Assembly (NCBI GenBank): GCA_964019425.1
Contig: OZ025822.1
Location: forward strand, 248,001-312,000
Reading direction: 5' to 3'
Length of the DNA stretch: 64,000 bases
Source: Flectonema sp. DT1601
Lineage: Eukaryota > Euglenozoa > Diplonemea > Diplonemida > Diplonemidae
Positions 9,271 through 21,385 of the stretch are shown in pieces. Made by a program: the position numbers and the translations under genes. A model generated the notes under the pieces. It worked only from the letters and a program-made list of their open reading frames with translations. It was not told the DNA's origin and did no database searches. Each line of letters opens with the position of its first letter. The stretch's first letter is position 1.

Positions 9271-10179
9271 TTTATTTTTCTTCTTCTTTTTTGCGAATAA
9301 ACAGAAGGGGGGATACCTGAAAAATAAATAAAAATTAGTTCATCCAATATATAAGTCAGATTCATAATCTTCTTCGATGGTTTATTATTTCCCTTCTTTT
9401 TTTATTATTTTTTCTTTTTTTTCTTTTTGGTGGATACAGGAAAAAAAGAATCGGCAAAATTCACTTTTTTACTTTTTTTACTTCAAACTTTTATTTTAAT
9501 TGTGCGCAACTTGTACAAAATCCTAATAAAGGAATAGGTTAGTTACGCTGCCACAATTCTCTTTCTACCGAACAATGGGATTGTAGGTACAAAAAGAAAG
9601 TAAGAAAAACTGAAGTGTACTGGAAAAATAAATTCTGGTACCATCGTTTGTTTGTTTGTTTGTTGTTTTTGTTTTTTTAAAAAGATTTCCCCTCTTTTTG
9701 AGTGCTATCTTTGTAAAAAGAGCCTCTCAGAGCAGAACATAATTATTGAATAACACAGAGTACAGAACAGAATGTATCTCCAGCAAAAGAACTGACAAAA
9801 AAAAAATTATTTAAATACACCAACTGCTACTACTGCAGTCGTTTTTAACTAAAGGGGGTGCTTAAATGAGACTTCGCTCACATTTTTTTTTTTTTTACTC
9901 TTCCAAAAAAAGAAGAAGGAGCGATGAAAGGGAGAAACGTCATTCTAACCGTGTCTCATCAAACTCTCAACAGTATGAGACTATAACTTTAGTTTTCTTG
10001 ATAAAGGAACCCAATCCGTAACTGTGATGCTAACGACATTCTCTCTCGAAAGATTTAAAAAATATAAAAAAAACATAATATTGCTTTTATGAAAATAGAA
10101 GCACACGACAACTCTTACCCAGCTGCCTGCAATAATAATCGGAGGAGTGTTGACAGTAGAATACGACCTGTTAACCAGT
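9271..10179. other. Intergenic region holding an R1 repeat
   Basis: About 0.9 kb. It contains the R1 copy at 9448-9590, a short (GTTT) run near 9650, T-rich tracts and no coding signal I can support. Confidence 0.5.
9448..9590 (+). repeat. Dispersed repeat family R1, copy 1
   Basis: A 143-bp unit from gaatcggcaaa to tgtaggtac. The core acaaaatcctaataaaggaa and the next 16 bases (taggttagttacgctg) are identical in copies at 37608-37750 and 43078-43220. All three are 143 bp and in the plus orientation. There is no coding potential. It could be a SINE, a small RNA gene or a conserved regulatory element. Confidence 0.85.
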
Positions 10180-11997
10180 TCACAGATTGGCATCAAAGGG
10201 TGGGATTTCCGACGCTGTTATCGTCTGAATGACGACATTTCGAATTATGTCTTCCCAGTGATTATTTAAAAGTTGTATCTTGGAATCAATAATGGAAGCG
10301 TGTGTCATCATAGCTTTGACATATTGTGACGCAACTTTTCGAGAGGGTGCCGCAGAAGGAGATGACGGATCAGGGAACTTGAGAGATAACGGATGAGGTG
10401 TTGGTGTTAAACGCTTACTCGCTTTAGCTGCTTGTCGATTTCTACATAACATCCAAGGAGTACATGATAATAATTTTGCAAAAGGAACAAATCTGACATC
10501 TTGACCATCATCACCACCAGAATCACGTAAAGGAATCCCATTCAAAGTCTCAATAGCAGGACACGCAGTCTTAACAAACCCCCGCAACAGATCAATAGAA
10601 TCGACTACTCTATTATTAGTTATTGTTAACTCTTTGAGGTTAGGCAGAAGCGACAAATGCGCCAACTGTCCCAAATCGTCAACTTTATTATGTGACAAAG
10701 TCAGTTTCTGAAGGGATGCGTGTGATGATAGCAAAGGAAAGAATCTAGATATCATCTTATCAAATACAATGAAATAAAAATTAAAATCAGTCGCCTCATC
10801 GGGAAGAGGTATATTGACTCCGTTTGATCCGCTTCCGTGAATTGTTAACGAATGCTGAGAAGCATCATACTCAGTGAGGCCACCATTAGGAGTTTTTGAT
10901 TCTTGGCACCAAGTTTGCTGAATCTGACTAAGCGCTGCGAGTCGTTCTGACTTTGCTGCTTCACGCTTAGCAATTTCCAACATTTTTTCTTCTTCTCGTC
11001 TTGCATGTGCTACAGCTAAGCGACGGTCTTCCTCAGAGACTCTTCTTAAGTCAAGTTGCTTAAGCCATCTGATCTTTTCTATTACAACTTGTCTGTAACT
11101 CGAACAGTTAGTTAAAGGATTGCCGTCAATTGTAAGTTCTGATAACACTTTTGCTCTAAACAAACAACTAACATCATTGAGTGATTTTACCTCATTATTT
11201 GAGAGAAACAGTCGTTGTAAACAAGCCAACGTATCCATTTCATAGATTGCTTCAATTTGGTTCCGTCTGAGATTTATTTCAGTCAAAGCTTTCAACCCTC
11301 CGAGAGTTGTTATTTTCCTAAGCTTGTTTCCTGCTAAGTTTAAAACTCTCAACTCAGTTAAATGACTCACGTTTTCTATGCAAGAAATTTCATTATTATG
11401 TAAGTCAAGAACGTCAAGTCTTCGAATGCTTTCCAAACCTTCTATTCGCTTTACGTGATTTTTTCCTAACATAAGAACTCTCAGGGAGGGAACGCTATCA
11501 AGACCAGATATCTGTTTGATGTTGTTGTTGTAAAGGTCGAGGAAGACGAGAGATGGAAGTCTCATGTTTGTAATTTGTGTTATAAAGTTTGATTGATAGT
11601 TCAGTAGTTTTAGACGTTCCTCACCCTCAAGTATAGGACAGGCTGTTAGTTGCTTACGATCAAAGTTGAAGCGGTCGATTTGTTGATTCTTCATTTCTGC
11701 TGGTCGTCTAATCCGAAGAACTCCTCGTTTCGATGGAGAGAGTAATTCACTCGGGTCTTCCACTGCGTCTGTTAGGTCATCATTCCCTGGAGATGAGTTC
11801 CCAGCTGCAATCACTGCTGCTGCGCATGGAGGTATCACCCCTCGCCGTTCACCTTTTTTCAGTGCTAATTCAACTACTTTGTCTCTTCCATTCCTCATTC
11901 CGTGTCCTGCAATAGAGACCCTCCTCATCTCACTGTACGGTGGTCTCTGGAGCTGCAGGCCTCCAGTCTGAACCACCTTTCCCCTGGCTGGTTTCAT
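10180..11997 (-). CDS. LRRC49: LRRC49 orthologue, leucine-rich-repeat subunit of the tubulin polyglutamylase complex
   Basis: A 605-residue protein. Residues about 125-345 contain SDS22-type leucine-rich repeats (LVFLDLYNNNIKQISGL, LDVLDLHNNEISCIEN, LTEINLRRNQIEAI). They run into IRWLKQLDLRRVSEEDRR and a charged helix, the same order of motifs I recall for animal LRRC49, including the ERLKLLNYQSNFIT entry segment. A second LRR pair (KLTLSHNKVDDLGQL, LKELTITNNRVVDS) follows near residue 450. In animals this subunit helps anchor the TTLL1 polyglutamylase that modifies axonemal and centriolar tubulin. The start follows the acceptor cacgacag at 12005-12006 by eight bases. Single exon. Confidence 0.85.
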   Translation of the reverse strand: MKPARGKVVQTGGLQLQRPPYSEMRRVSIAGHGMRNGRDKVVELALKKGERRGVIPPCAAAVIAAGNSSPGNDDLTDAVEDPSELLSPSKRGVLRIRRPAEMKNQQIDRFNFDRKQLTACPILEGEERLKLLNYQSNFITQITNMRLPSLVFLDLYNNNIKQISGLDSVPSLRVLMLGKNHVKRIEGLESIRRLDVLDLHNNEISCIENVSHLTELRVLNLAGNKLRKITTLGGLKALTEINLRRNQIEAIYEMDTLACLQRLFLSNNEVKSLNDVSCLFRAKVLSELTIDGNPLTNCSSYRQVVIEKIRWLKQLDLRRVSEEDRRLAVAHARREEEKMLEIAKREAAKSERLAALSQIQQTWCQESKTPNGGLTEYDASQHSLTIHGSGSNGVNIPLPDEATDFNFYFIVFDKMISRFFPLLSSHASLQKLTLSHNKVDDLGQLAHLSLLPNLKELTITNNRVVDSIDLLRGFVKTACPAIETLNGIPLRDSGGDDGQDVRFVPFAKLLSCTPWMLCRNRQAAKASKRLTPTPHPLSLKFPDPSSPSAAPSRKVASQYVKAMMTHASIIDSKIQLLNNHWEDIIRNVVIQTITASEIPPFDANL

Positions 11998-13056
11998 TTC
12001 ATTCCTGTCGTGGGTAGTAATATTTTAGTTTTAATGATGTAATAGAAAGTGATGTTTTTTGTGTTTATTTCCTTATGTGCTGTATTGATAAATTAATGGA
12101 TTTTTTTTTTTTTTTTTTTTTTTAAAAACAACAATCGCAGGATGTCGATATAGGTTTTTTTCAAATTGTTTTTTGTAGTGTTTTGCAAAGTTTTCGTTCT
12201 TGTTCCACTTTTTTTTTTTTTTTGTTTTTTTGTTGTTTTTTTTTTTGCTATCATCTTTTTTTTCCCCTATTGTTTCCCCCCTTATTTATTTATTTTTTTT
12301 TTTTGAAAAAAAAACTTTGCTCTGTTAATAAACCATGACGGAGACTCATTGGGTCAATCAACAAATCTGTTTTCTTATATTTTCCCTCCAACCTCTTTTT
12401 GTAAACACGGCTGGGATCGATGTGAATGTATCGCCAGCCCCCATAATGAGGGCTAAAAAGCCCTCTGACAGAGAAGGGAAAATAAAAAAAATCAGGGAGG
12501 GAAAAAAGTGGGCTACCAAGAAAGAACAAAAAAAAAAAAAAACAAAGAGAATCCTGGCAGTATAATCCCTGTTATTTTTTATTTTTATTTTTTTATTTTT
12601 ACGTTTTTTTTTTTTTTCATTTCTTCTTCCCTGGGTATTTTGGAAAATGGCAGTGGGACCGAAATCCTTGAACAACACAACTACTTGAGATACCACCTAT
12701 ATATTCAGGCCTAGCTAGGGTGGGGACCTATCCTTAAAATACAAGAGACACTAAAAGTTAGAATCTCCGCTTTGAAAAATACAGAATTTAGAAGACGAAA
12801 AATATTAATGATTCTCGGACTCATAATCTCGGAAAAATTATTTGACCACCAAAAACAAGTTAACTAAATAAGAACAACTTGAAAGGTGTAAGACTCTCCC
12901 TTTTTTTCCTCCTATTCCCTGGTTGTAACACCCTTTCAAATCACCCTCAATGGGAAGTGTAATAAGGACTGCCTATGGGCATTATTGCTCTACTTCCCCC
13001 TCATTATCGAATTTTTTCTTAAGACTTAGCAACACGGAGGTTAGATTTTTTGGTGC

Positions 13057-13087
<31 letters not shown>

Positions 13088-13437
13088 TGCTCTTTCAAAT
13101 GCATAAGGACACTTTCAAGAGCCTATTGAGCCCATATTTTTATGGGAGTCACAACCATGTCTCACACAAAAAAAAAGAAATCGCATGCATGTGCAACAAA
13201 AAGAAATGAGGAAAAAAAAGGGTTGGGGAAACAAAGCATTTTTTTTTTTTTGTTTTTTGTTGGGCAACCGGCTTAAAACACAATGAAGAAAAAAGAGGAA
13301 AAAAAAAAGGACGTCCCTGGATATCCTTTGTTTTTGTGTTTTTATTATTATTTTTATTTTTATTTTTTATAAATTTACCCCCACTTTAGCCTAATAATGA
13401 AGTCGGATAACGCTACGATTTTTTGAAACCAAAATAC
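11998..13437. other. Intergenic region with T/A runs and hairpins
   Basis: About 1.4 kb dominated by homopolymers. Two perfect hairpins stand out: GAGGGCT-aaaa-AGCCCTC at 12448-12465, and an inverted repeat GGGAAGT/ACTTCCC extended by AATAA/TTATT at 12952-12998. Short frames here are mostly Lys- or Phe-rich products of A and T runs and are not credible genes. Confidence 0.5.
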
Positions 13438-15300
13438 TTAATCTTCTTCACAATTTTCCATTGCTACATCTCTTTCAATCCAATCTTGCAGATAGTCATT
13501 TTGACTCGCATCTGCTTGATTTTCATAAGTCCAGTCAACCTCTTCTTGACTATTAGACACCGGAGATGGTGGTTTCGGAATAGCTGTCGTACTGGTGATT
13601 AAAAAATCTAAATTGATTCTTATTGCCTCCGCGACGTCTCCGTTTGGATCGTTGAGAGAAGCCAAACGTTGATAAATTATAGGTTGAAGCTCATTTAAAT
13701 TTCTTAAATTGATAGGAGCTGGTATTAATTCTACTGTGGCAGGATCATCACGAAGGGAATTAAGGTAATGAATCGCTTCTTCTTGCATAACACATCCGAC
13801 CTGGGTTGATAATTGACGGAGTTGATCTGGAGTAAGAGATACTAAAATGTCTAATTCAGGAGCAACTCCGAGTGTCTGCAGGGCACCAGCAAGAACATCA
13901 AACCGATGTCTTAATAGTTGACTCCATAAGGTTTTATCTGGACTTGCACCACCTGCTGTTAGTGTTATAAATCTGATTATTACTGATTGTTCTTCGTCTT
14001 CATCATCATCCCACCATTTAACATCTGGAATCTCTTCAGCTAATTCTTTTCTCAATACACTTATACCATGTGGAACGTTAAAATTTTCCGTATCAACTGG
14101 ATCTGGTACATCAAATACTGGACATTCTTTTATCAAATCCGAAGTACTAAAACTGAACATCTCGTGTTGTAATAATCCCAAAGCTGTTGGACGTTTTTTC
14201 GGATTAAATTGGAGCATTTCATCAACCAATTCAAGCATTTGATTTAATTTTTTTTGTTGTTCAAATTCTTCTTCTTTAGTGTGTTTAGTATGAGAGAGAG
14301 GTCCAACTCTGAGATTCTTTTTAACATATTGCGTAACATCTCTTTCAGTAGAACCTTTCGCCAAATGATTCGGTTTTATCTTCGAAAGATACTGCTTAAC
14401 GTTATCATGCTGAACCGCATCGATGTCCTCCTGACTTGGTTTTCCAAGCCTGTTAAGCAGATGTAACAAAGCTCTAGAAGCCTCAGCTCCGTTATAGTGT
14501 CCATCAGTCATTGTTGTGTTAATTGCGAATAGTGGTTCTCCAATAAGAAGTTCAGCTGATACACATGCGGCACTCCAGATATCAATGCTTGGATCAACCG
14601 ACGTCAATCCAAATACAATTTCTGGAGCTCTGTAATACCTGGTTACTACATAGTGACTGATATGTCTAGATGGCTGACTGGTTCTTGATAATCCAAAATC
14701 ACATATTCGCAATGTCGTATCTCGTAAATTAACTAATATATTATGAGGCTTTATATCTCTGTGTACAATCTTAGCACTGTGCATTCCGTGAAGTCCGTGT
14801 AGCAGTTGATGAACTAACCAAATGACGTGTTCAATTCCGTACTGTCCTCGTTGGCTAGAGTTCCAAGTATCAGCTTGATTTTGAATTACTTGTGAAAGTG
14901 GCATATCCATTAATTCACATGCGATAAATAGGTTGAAGGGGTTTTCAATATTCCAATTGCTGGTGTTGCTGTCGGATTTGCTGGTGTATAATCCAATCAA
15001 ATGAATCAGGTTTGGGTGTCGGAGATGTTTTAATATCTGAACTTCTCTAATAACTCGTCTAACCTCCTTTTCAATAGTTGGCCAATCAATACGTTTTACA
15101 GCTACCCATCTTTCCCATTTTCTATCCCAACACTTTGTTACCATTCCATAGGCACCACCTCCAATGATGTCTTTGTGTGATATCCTTCTCTCACTTCCGG
15201 CAGTGTTATTTGTTGAATCTAAGAAGCAGAATCTGGGACATCCATCATACGCTGCCAGGTTTTTAACCTGAGATTCCATATCGGAAAGGTCACGGGACAT
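13438..15300 (-). CDS. CMGC protein kinase, MAPK/NLK-like, with long C-terminal extension
   Basis: A 620-residue protein. The kinase domain runs from about residue 42 to 392. Visible motifs: glycine loop GGGAYGMV (47-54), VAVKR with Lys69, HRDIKPHN (180-187), DFG (201-203), VTRYYRAPE (219-227) and a CMGC insert. It is a Ser/Thr kinase with all catalytic residues. The activation lip carries ISHYVVTRYYRAPE where MAPKs have TxYVATRWYRAPE, so the dual-phosphorylation threonine is replaced by Ser215 next to Tyr217. The C-terminal 220 residues have no recognised domain and end in an acidic tail. The ATG follows a run of about 19 A residues in the mRNA sense, with an acceptor AG at 15326-15327. Partner kinases and substrates cannot be inferred. 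Confidence 0.88.
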   Translation of the reverse strand: MSRDLSDMESQVKNLAAYDGCPRFCFLDSTNNTAGSERRISHKDIIGGGAYGMVTKCWDRKWERWVAVKRIDWPTIEKEVRRVIREVQILKHLRHPNLIHLIGLYTSKSDSNTSNWNIENPFNLFIACELMDMPLSQVIQNQADTWNSSQRGQYGIEHVIWLVHQLLHGLHGMHSAKIVHRDIKPHNILVNLRDTTLRICDFGLSRTSQPSRHISHYVVTRYYRAPEIVFGLTSVDPSIDIWSAACVSAELLIGEPLFAINTTMTDGHYNGAEASRALLHLLNRLGKPSQEDIDAVQHDNVKQYLSKIKPNHLAKGSTERDVTQYVKKNLRVGPLSHTKHTKEEEFEQQKKLNQMLELVDEMLQFNPKKRPTALGLLQHEMFSFSTSDLIKECPVFDVPDPVDTENFNVPHGISVLRKELAEEIPDVKWWDDDEDEEQSVIIRFITLTAGGASPDKTLWSQLLRHRFDVLAGALQTLGVAPELDILVSLTPDQLRQLSTQVGCVMQEEAIHYLNSLRDDPATVELIPAPINLRNLNELQPIIYQRLASLNDPNGDVAEAIRINLDFLITSTTAIPKPPSPVSNSQEEVDWTYENQADASQNDYLQDWIERDVAMENCEED

Positions 15301-16732
15301 TTTTTTTTTTTTTTTTTTTAAATTTCTTGTGAGAATGACCCCCTTTTTTTATTGTTTAAAATAGAACTCTAACAGTTTTTTATCAGATGAAATTACAAAA
15401 TATGTTTCTTCAAAAAAAAAAAAAAAGAGAAAAAAGTTCATCATGGAACCTGAGATGTAAACTGATGACTTTTTTTTTTCTTCTTCACACCACCTGGTCC
15501 TAACTATATCGTCCACGAAAACACAGTACCTTTAGTCTGTGTTACTGTAGCAGACATTCAACTACTTAATACTTGTCTGAAGGGATCAAGGTAGCTTCCA
15601 AATCAGAAATAAATATCTGAATTGGACCAGAGTTAACTAAAAAATTTCTAACATAGCTGCACGTGCGATATATTTAGTGGCGTTGGGGATGACGGCCCCG
15701 TGAATAGTTATCATGTGGAACCTGAAGAGAAAAAAGAAAAGTAAAATAATAACAACCAACACATTGAATCCGACAGCAAAATGCGGCAAGTTACGTATTG
15801 CTGATCATTCTTTGTTGTATCTTTTTTATTTTTTTTTTTATTTTTCCCCTTTTTTGCCTCATGTTTTTTCTTCCCCCCCTCTCCCCCTTCTTCCCTCCTT
15901 TTTTTTTTTTTTTTTTTTTTGTGCATTGAGAGAACTTTGGTTATTTTTTCGCTGAAAAGCTCATTAAGATAAGCAATTTAAGCTGTAGGCACCTACCGGT
16001 GCGTCATCTGTATCCTTTTTCAGGCTTTGAAAGAAAAAGAAGAAGGGGAAGGGAAAAAAAATGAGAGGGGAAAAAAAAACACGCTATAACTGAGGCCGCA
16101 GAATGGCGGTCTGTGTGGGAATAGTCCCTATTTTTTTAAAAAACAAAAAAAAAATTAAAAAAAAAACACCGCGGTCATTTTTTTTTTCTATCAAAATATA
16201 TTAGTAATAATAGCTGTTCAACGAGAACGAAAGGAGGAGGGGGGAAAAAAAAACGGGGAGGGGAAAAAAGAAAAGCGAACATGAACACTACATAATTGCT
16301 CCTTCGCGTATTTTTTTTTTTTTTTTTAAATTATGTTTCCCGTGGTGCTTTTTGTGTGATATTACATAAAATCCATTGGGGAATCAAGCAAGGCTTGACT
16401 GTTATTGACGAGTCTCTCCCTTTTTTATTTATTTTTTTTTCCCGGTAGGCGACCCGCATGCGTTTTGGTTAACACGCAAACACGTTCAGCCCCAATGAAG
16501 GAGCCTAATAGCAGGTTTCTATTACGATTAATAAAAACATGTGTCTTCTTTTTATTTTTTTACTTATTTTATTTTCTCTTTGTGTGCACTAACCAGACGA
16601 TGAACTGAAATAAGATTTTTTTTTTTTTTTTCCCCTCTTTTTTGCACACATGGAATCACATAGTGCAAAAAAAAAAAAAAAAAAAAAAAAAGCAAAGCAA
16701 AGCAAAGAAGATGAAAGAGCCGAGCGTTATTT
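15301..16732. other. Intergenic region, homopolymer-rich
   Basis: About 1.4 kb of T, A and G/A tracts. It includes the acceptor and A-run leader of the kinase gene (15301-15345) and the 3' region of RAB28. I see no coding or RNA gene here. Confidence 0.5.
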
Positions 16733-17437
16733 TTACATGATGACACAATCCTTAGATGGCTTGCCCGCAGATGTAGTGGCGGGTTCTTCGCTTGCGATGG
16801 ATGCTTTTGGATGATTGACAATCGGGGCCTGAACTACAGTGTCCGTAACGTCCAACTCACTCTTCGTGAGTTGAATCCCGGAGAGATCAGCTGCAACTTT
16901 TGTGAATGCGGCATTTATCTATTTTTTTTTTTTATTATTATTTATCGATGACTAACAATCCTTTCAATGTATACATACCTTGTCTCCAGTCTTCGCGGAA
17001 ACGTAGAACGGAACCATTCCATTCTCAACAGCAAAAAATGAATGTTTCTCAGCTTTTACAGCGCGTAGGTGATTTAGATCCATCTTGTTTCCAACGAGGG
17101 CGACGTAAGGCATGCTTTTTTTATCTTTGAACTGCTGTTTGATGAAATCCAACCAGAGTTCCGTATTTTTAAAACTATCATAATTCGTAACATCGTAGAC
17201 TAGCAAGATGGCGTGAGTTCCGAACAAGTAGTTTGCAAGCATTTTTCCTCCCAGTTGCTGACCACCTATGTCCCATATCTGCAGAGTAGTGTTAACCTGA
17301 CCAGGTAGCGGTACAGCCTTGATGAAGAAGTCTAAGCCGATTGTTTGTTTATATGTTTCTTTAAATGCGCCGTCACAGAATCTGTTGATCAGACTAGTCT
17401 TTCCAACCGCACCATCGCCTGTTTTTTTATTTTTAGG

Positions 17438-17468
<31 letters not shown>

Positions 17469-17588
17469 GTACCGAAGAAAGTGATTGTGAAGGGAAAAAA
17501 AAAAAGAAGAAAAAAATGTGATACCTACAACAAGTACTTTATACTGCAGATAATCAACGGCATCATCATCAGAGTCTGAGCATGACAT
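16733..17588 (-). CDS. RAB28: RAB28 small GTPase, three exons
   Basis: Exons 17525-17588, 16979-17418 and 16733-16918 join in frame across introns of 106 bp and 60 bp (GTATCA and GTATGT donors, CAG and TAG acceptors) to give 229 residues. P-loop GDGAVGKTS spans the first junction. The switch regions TIGLDFF and LQIWDIGGQQLGGKML, then VGNKMDL and SAKTGD, match the RAB28 pattern, including the atypical WDIGGQ in place of WDTAGQ. The protein ends CVIM, a CaaX box; RAB28 is farnesylated through CaaX rather than geranylgeranylated through a CC tail. RAB28 associates with the BBSome and intraflagellar transport at the ciliary base. The start ATG 17588 lies 12 bases after the acceptor tract ttcttcag (17601-17602). 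Confidence 0.93.
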
Positions 17589-17904
17589 CTTTTGAAAGAC
17601 CTGAAGAAGACAAGAAAGAAAAAAGATTATTGAAAAAAAAAAAAAGAAGAAGAAAAAAAGAACAACAAATAGAATGGTTTCAGATCCAGTCAGAGCTAAC
17701 GATACTCTTGACTGACTGTAGTTTACACGAATGACTGATCGATAGGACTTGCTTCTCATGTGCATCCAGACTTAGCCAGGTGCATTATTATTCTGGTTGC
17801 TCTCTTATCGAAGAGTGTAATAGACACCTTGATTGTGTCTGAAGAATATCACTCAGGTCAATCTAAATAGTCAGGAGGTCGAATGTTTAACATCACATTA
17901 CTAT

Positions 17905-18852
<948 letters not shown>

Positions 18853-19767
18853 GATAATTTGTGTTTTTTAAATCTGATGCAAATATATGACTTAATACTT
18901 CATAACGATACTAACCAAAACATCGTTAATTAATCCGAGGGGTGGTCACGAAAGACTTCTGATCAAACGCCCTCAACAAATTAAATACCTTAAACAAGAA
19001 CTGTTCATTATATTGTTAAGAAAGATGAAGAAGTTCACATCTATCTGTACCTCTGTAGAGGAAAATAGTAAATCGGGTGTTTTATTAGGTATGACTCTGA
19101 TTCAAATATAAAAATAAAATCAGGTGATCAAAATCTCAACAAATATCAATGATGACCTTTTCTTCCTGAACAGCACATGAGATCAATTTTTCATTGTGTT
19201 TGTTAAAATGGAATTAGGTAATGGAATAACGTGGATAATGAAAAACAACACGGTGCGTAACTTTTCCTGCTAAGTCATTAAATTGGAATCGAAAAACTCT
19301 ACTTCTGGTGTCGGTAACTTTCCTTGCTTCACATCAGTATCTTTGTTCGTCTCTACGTTGGTTCTTCTCTAGGATTTTCCGGTCTTTAAATGCAACATTA
19401 TGAACAGAATTCTCGCAATTCCAGACGATATAAACGGTCAAGAGCTAAGGATAATTAGGACTTAGAAGGTATTCCTCGTATGAGCGTTAGAAATGAAAAC
19501 TAACTAAACTATTTCCTTCGTAGGGTTAACTATTCGATTTTGTACGTAAAATACAAATGTATTGTGGTACATAAACAACATAACGATAATTTAACATTAG
19601 TTTTAGATACAGTGACCAAAGGTAATGTTAGTGTAGGCTCCCTTTGGAACTGCTTTTTAAATTGAAATTGTAAAAAAAAAAAAAAAAAAAAAAATTAAAT
19701 GATCAGATGAAGAGCAGTCATCTATCACTCGGTTCACAGTGCTGATGATGAAGAAAAATCACCTCAG
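18853..19767. other. Intergenic region with an R2 repeat
   Basis: No minus-strand coding signal. A plus-strand ATG frame at 19025-19088 could be a small exon ending at a GTATGA site, but its phase does not fit the exon at 19768. The R2 repeat copy lies at 19524-19640, followed by a 26-base A run near 19670. Confidence 0.4.
19524..19640 (+). repeat. Dispersed repeat family R2, copy 2
   Basis: About 117 bp closely matching the intronic copy at 6151-6268 over its whole length, differing by scattered substitutions and short indels (for example gtggtac for gtatc). Same orientation as the others. An A run follows about 30 bp downstream. Confidence 0.8.
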
Positions 19768-20089
19768 GTAGAACTAGAGGTTATTTCTGAACTAGCCAGG
19801 GCCTCGCAGATTTGTCCTTTCTTAAACAAAGAAGACGTGGAATTATTCGCAGCCGCATTGTCTGTTCTCACTTCCCGATTGATGCAAACGACGCAGATGA
19901 AAGTACTGGAATTCCCGACCACACTTATGAAGGAGGGGTATGTAATGTCGATGAGAAGTTTTAAAATAAAGTTTCCGTGGCTAGGGAGTAGTCCTAACCT
20001 AGTCTTCATACCTTGCTTTTAATAATCATTCATATCATTAATTTTCTGTTTGAAGGAAAATAACATTTCATTCCATAGAATCTAACTAA
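19768..20089 (+). CDS. Candidate 3' exons of a plus-strand spliced gene or gene fragment
   Basis: Exon 19768-19937 starts after cacctcag and ends at a GTATGT donor. Joining to 20056-20089 (after gtttgaag) keeps the frame and gives 67 residues ending in TAA. The translation is well composed and helical (EVISELARASQICPFLNKE, VELFAAALSVLTSRLMQ), unlike random frames here. The same donor consensus is used by the sure genes. No start or upstream exon in matching phase was found, so this may be the 3' end of an unresolved gene or a decayed fragment. It would be transcribed against the surrounding cluster. I do not recognise the protein. Confidence 0.35.
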
Positions 20090-21385
20090 ACTGATCTGTA
20101 GACGACTACCCTACTGACGGGTTTTCCTATTAGTGTCCATCTACCACAGCGGACCATAAAGTACACACGATAATAGAAAGATATAGAAAGAGAGAGAACA
20201 TTGATTAATTTCTGTACCAAATAACTGTCTCAGAATGGAAGACGACTTGTTATAAGATTTTTTTTTTTTTTTTAATTTTATTAAAAAAGAATCAACAAAA
20301 CTCAACCCTCATCGAAGATCTCGAAAAAAATAATTCATACTCTAACCTTTTTGAATAAGGGTATTGTTATTCATATTTAGTGTGAATAACCCCACAACAG
20401 TCAACAAGGACTACGTCTACAGCAAAAATGCCCTCTTTAAAAATAATATATTAAATCACAATGATCTAACAGCTAATCTACTGTAAGCTACCGTTTAGTT
20501 CAAATCATCACATTTTATGAATGAAGCGAATAGAACCCTACACGAAGGCAATGATTGTCCTCCGGATATATGAACAAAAGGGAATAACCTGATACTATGA
20601 TTACATATAAAAGCAACTTGAAACTGGCTAAAACGATTATGGGGTTCGGCCAAACCTGGTTGCAATGAAATAAGACCAACAGTTGGAATCATGTATGCTG
20701 TCGAATATGGGGATTCGGAGCCACGTACTACAGGTTGGGCGTCCCATGCTCTGTAGCCCGTTACAGCTTAAAACTGGTATTTCTTTACACACTTCAAAAT
20801 CAAATAAAAATTAAAGGAAAAAATTGAGAAATAAAAAATCATTTTTTGCAAAAATAATCAAGAAAATAACAAAAATTAGGGGAGGGTGAAAAAAAAAAAA
20901 ATAAATAAAAAAGGAAAATAAGTTTTGTACAACATTTGTGTGATACGTGGCACAGATGACGTTTTAAAAAACGAGAGAGAACAAGTGGATCTCTCTTTTC
21001 TACAATTTTTTTAAACATAAGAAAAAGGGACAAGACCCGTCCCCTTTCGTTTTATCAAAAGCAAAGTAGTGCATGTACTATTTACTTTTTTTTTTTTTTT
21101 TTTTTAAAAACCTTAAGTGCTGTTTTTTACCAAAGGCTTACTCGCCTAAATCACTATACTTTTCTCTAAAAACAAAACGTATAGCAAAAGAAATAACAGC
21201 ATTTTTTCAACTTTTTTTTTAGTTTCTAAAATTCTCCATGGTTAGGTAAATAAAATAAAAGGAGTTTGCTCAAACTGTGTCTGAAAAATCAAGTAGGTCT
21301 GCTTATCGATATCACAGAGAGATAAGTCGTTGAATGACTCACTTCGAGTCAACAATGGATGATTCCGGCTAGCGACGCAATTATT
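20090..21385. other. Intergenic region, A/T-rich
   Basis: About 1.3 kb with A/T runs. A minus-strand frame of about 65 residues at 20495-20692 has no splice acceptor, homology or composition that would support a gene. The SAPS gene's 3' untranslated region must start near the right end. Confidence 0.45.

Noticed and set aside
20495-20692. Minus-strand frame of 65 codons
   Set aside because: No acceptor, no splice partner and no recognisable motif; composition is not convincing.
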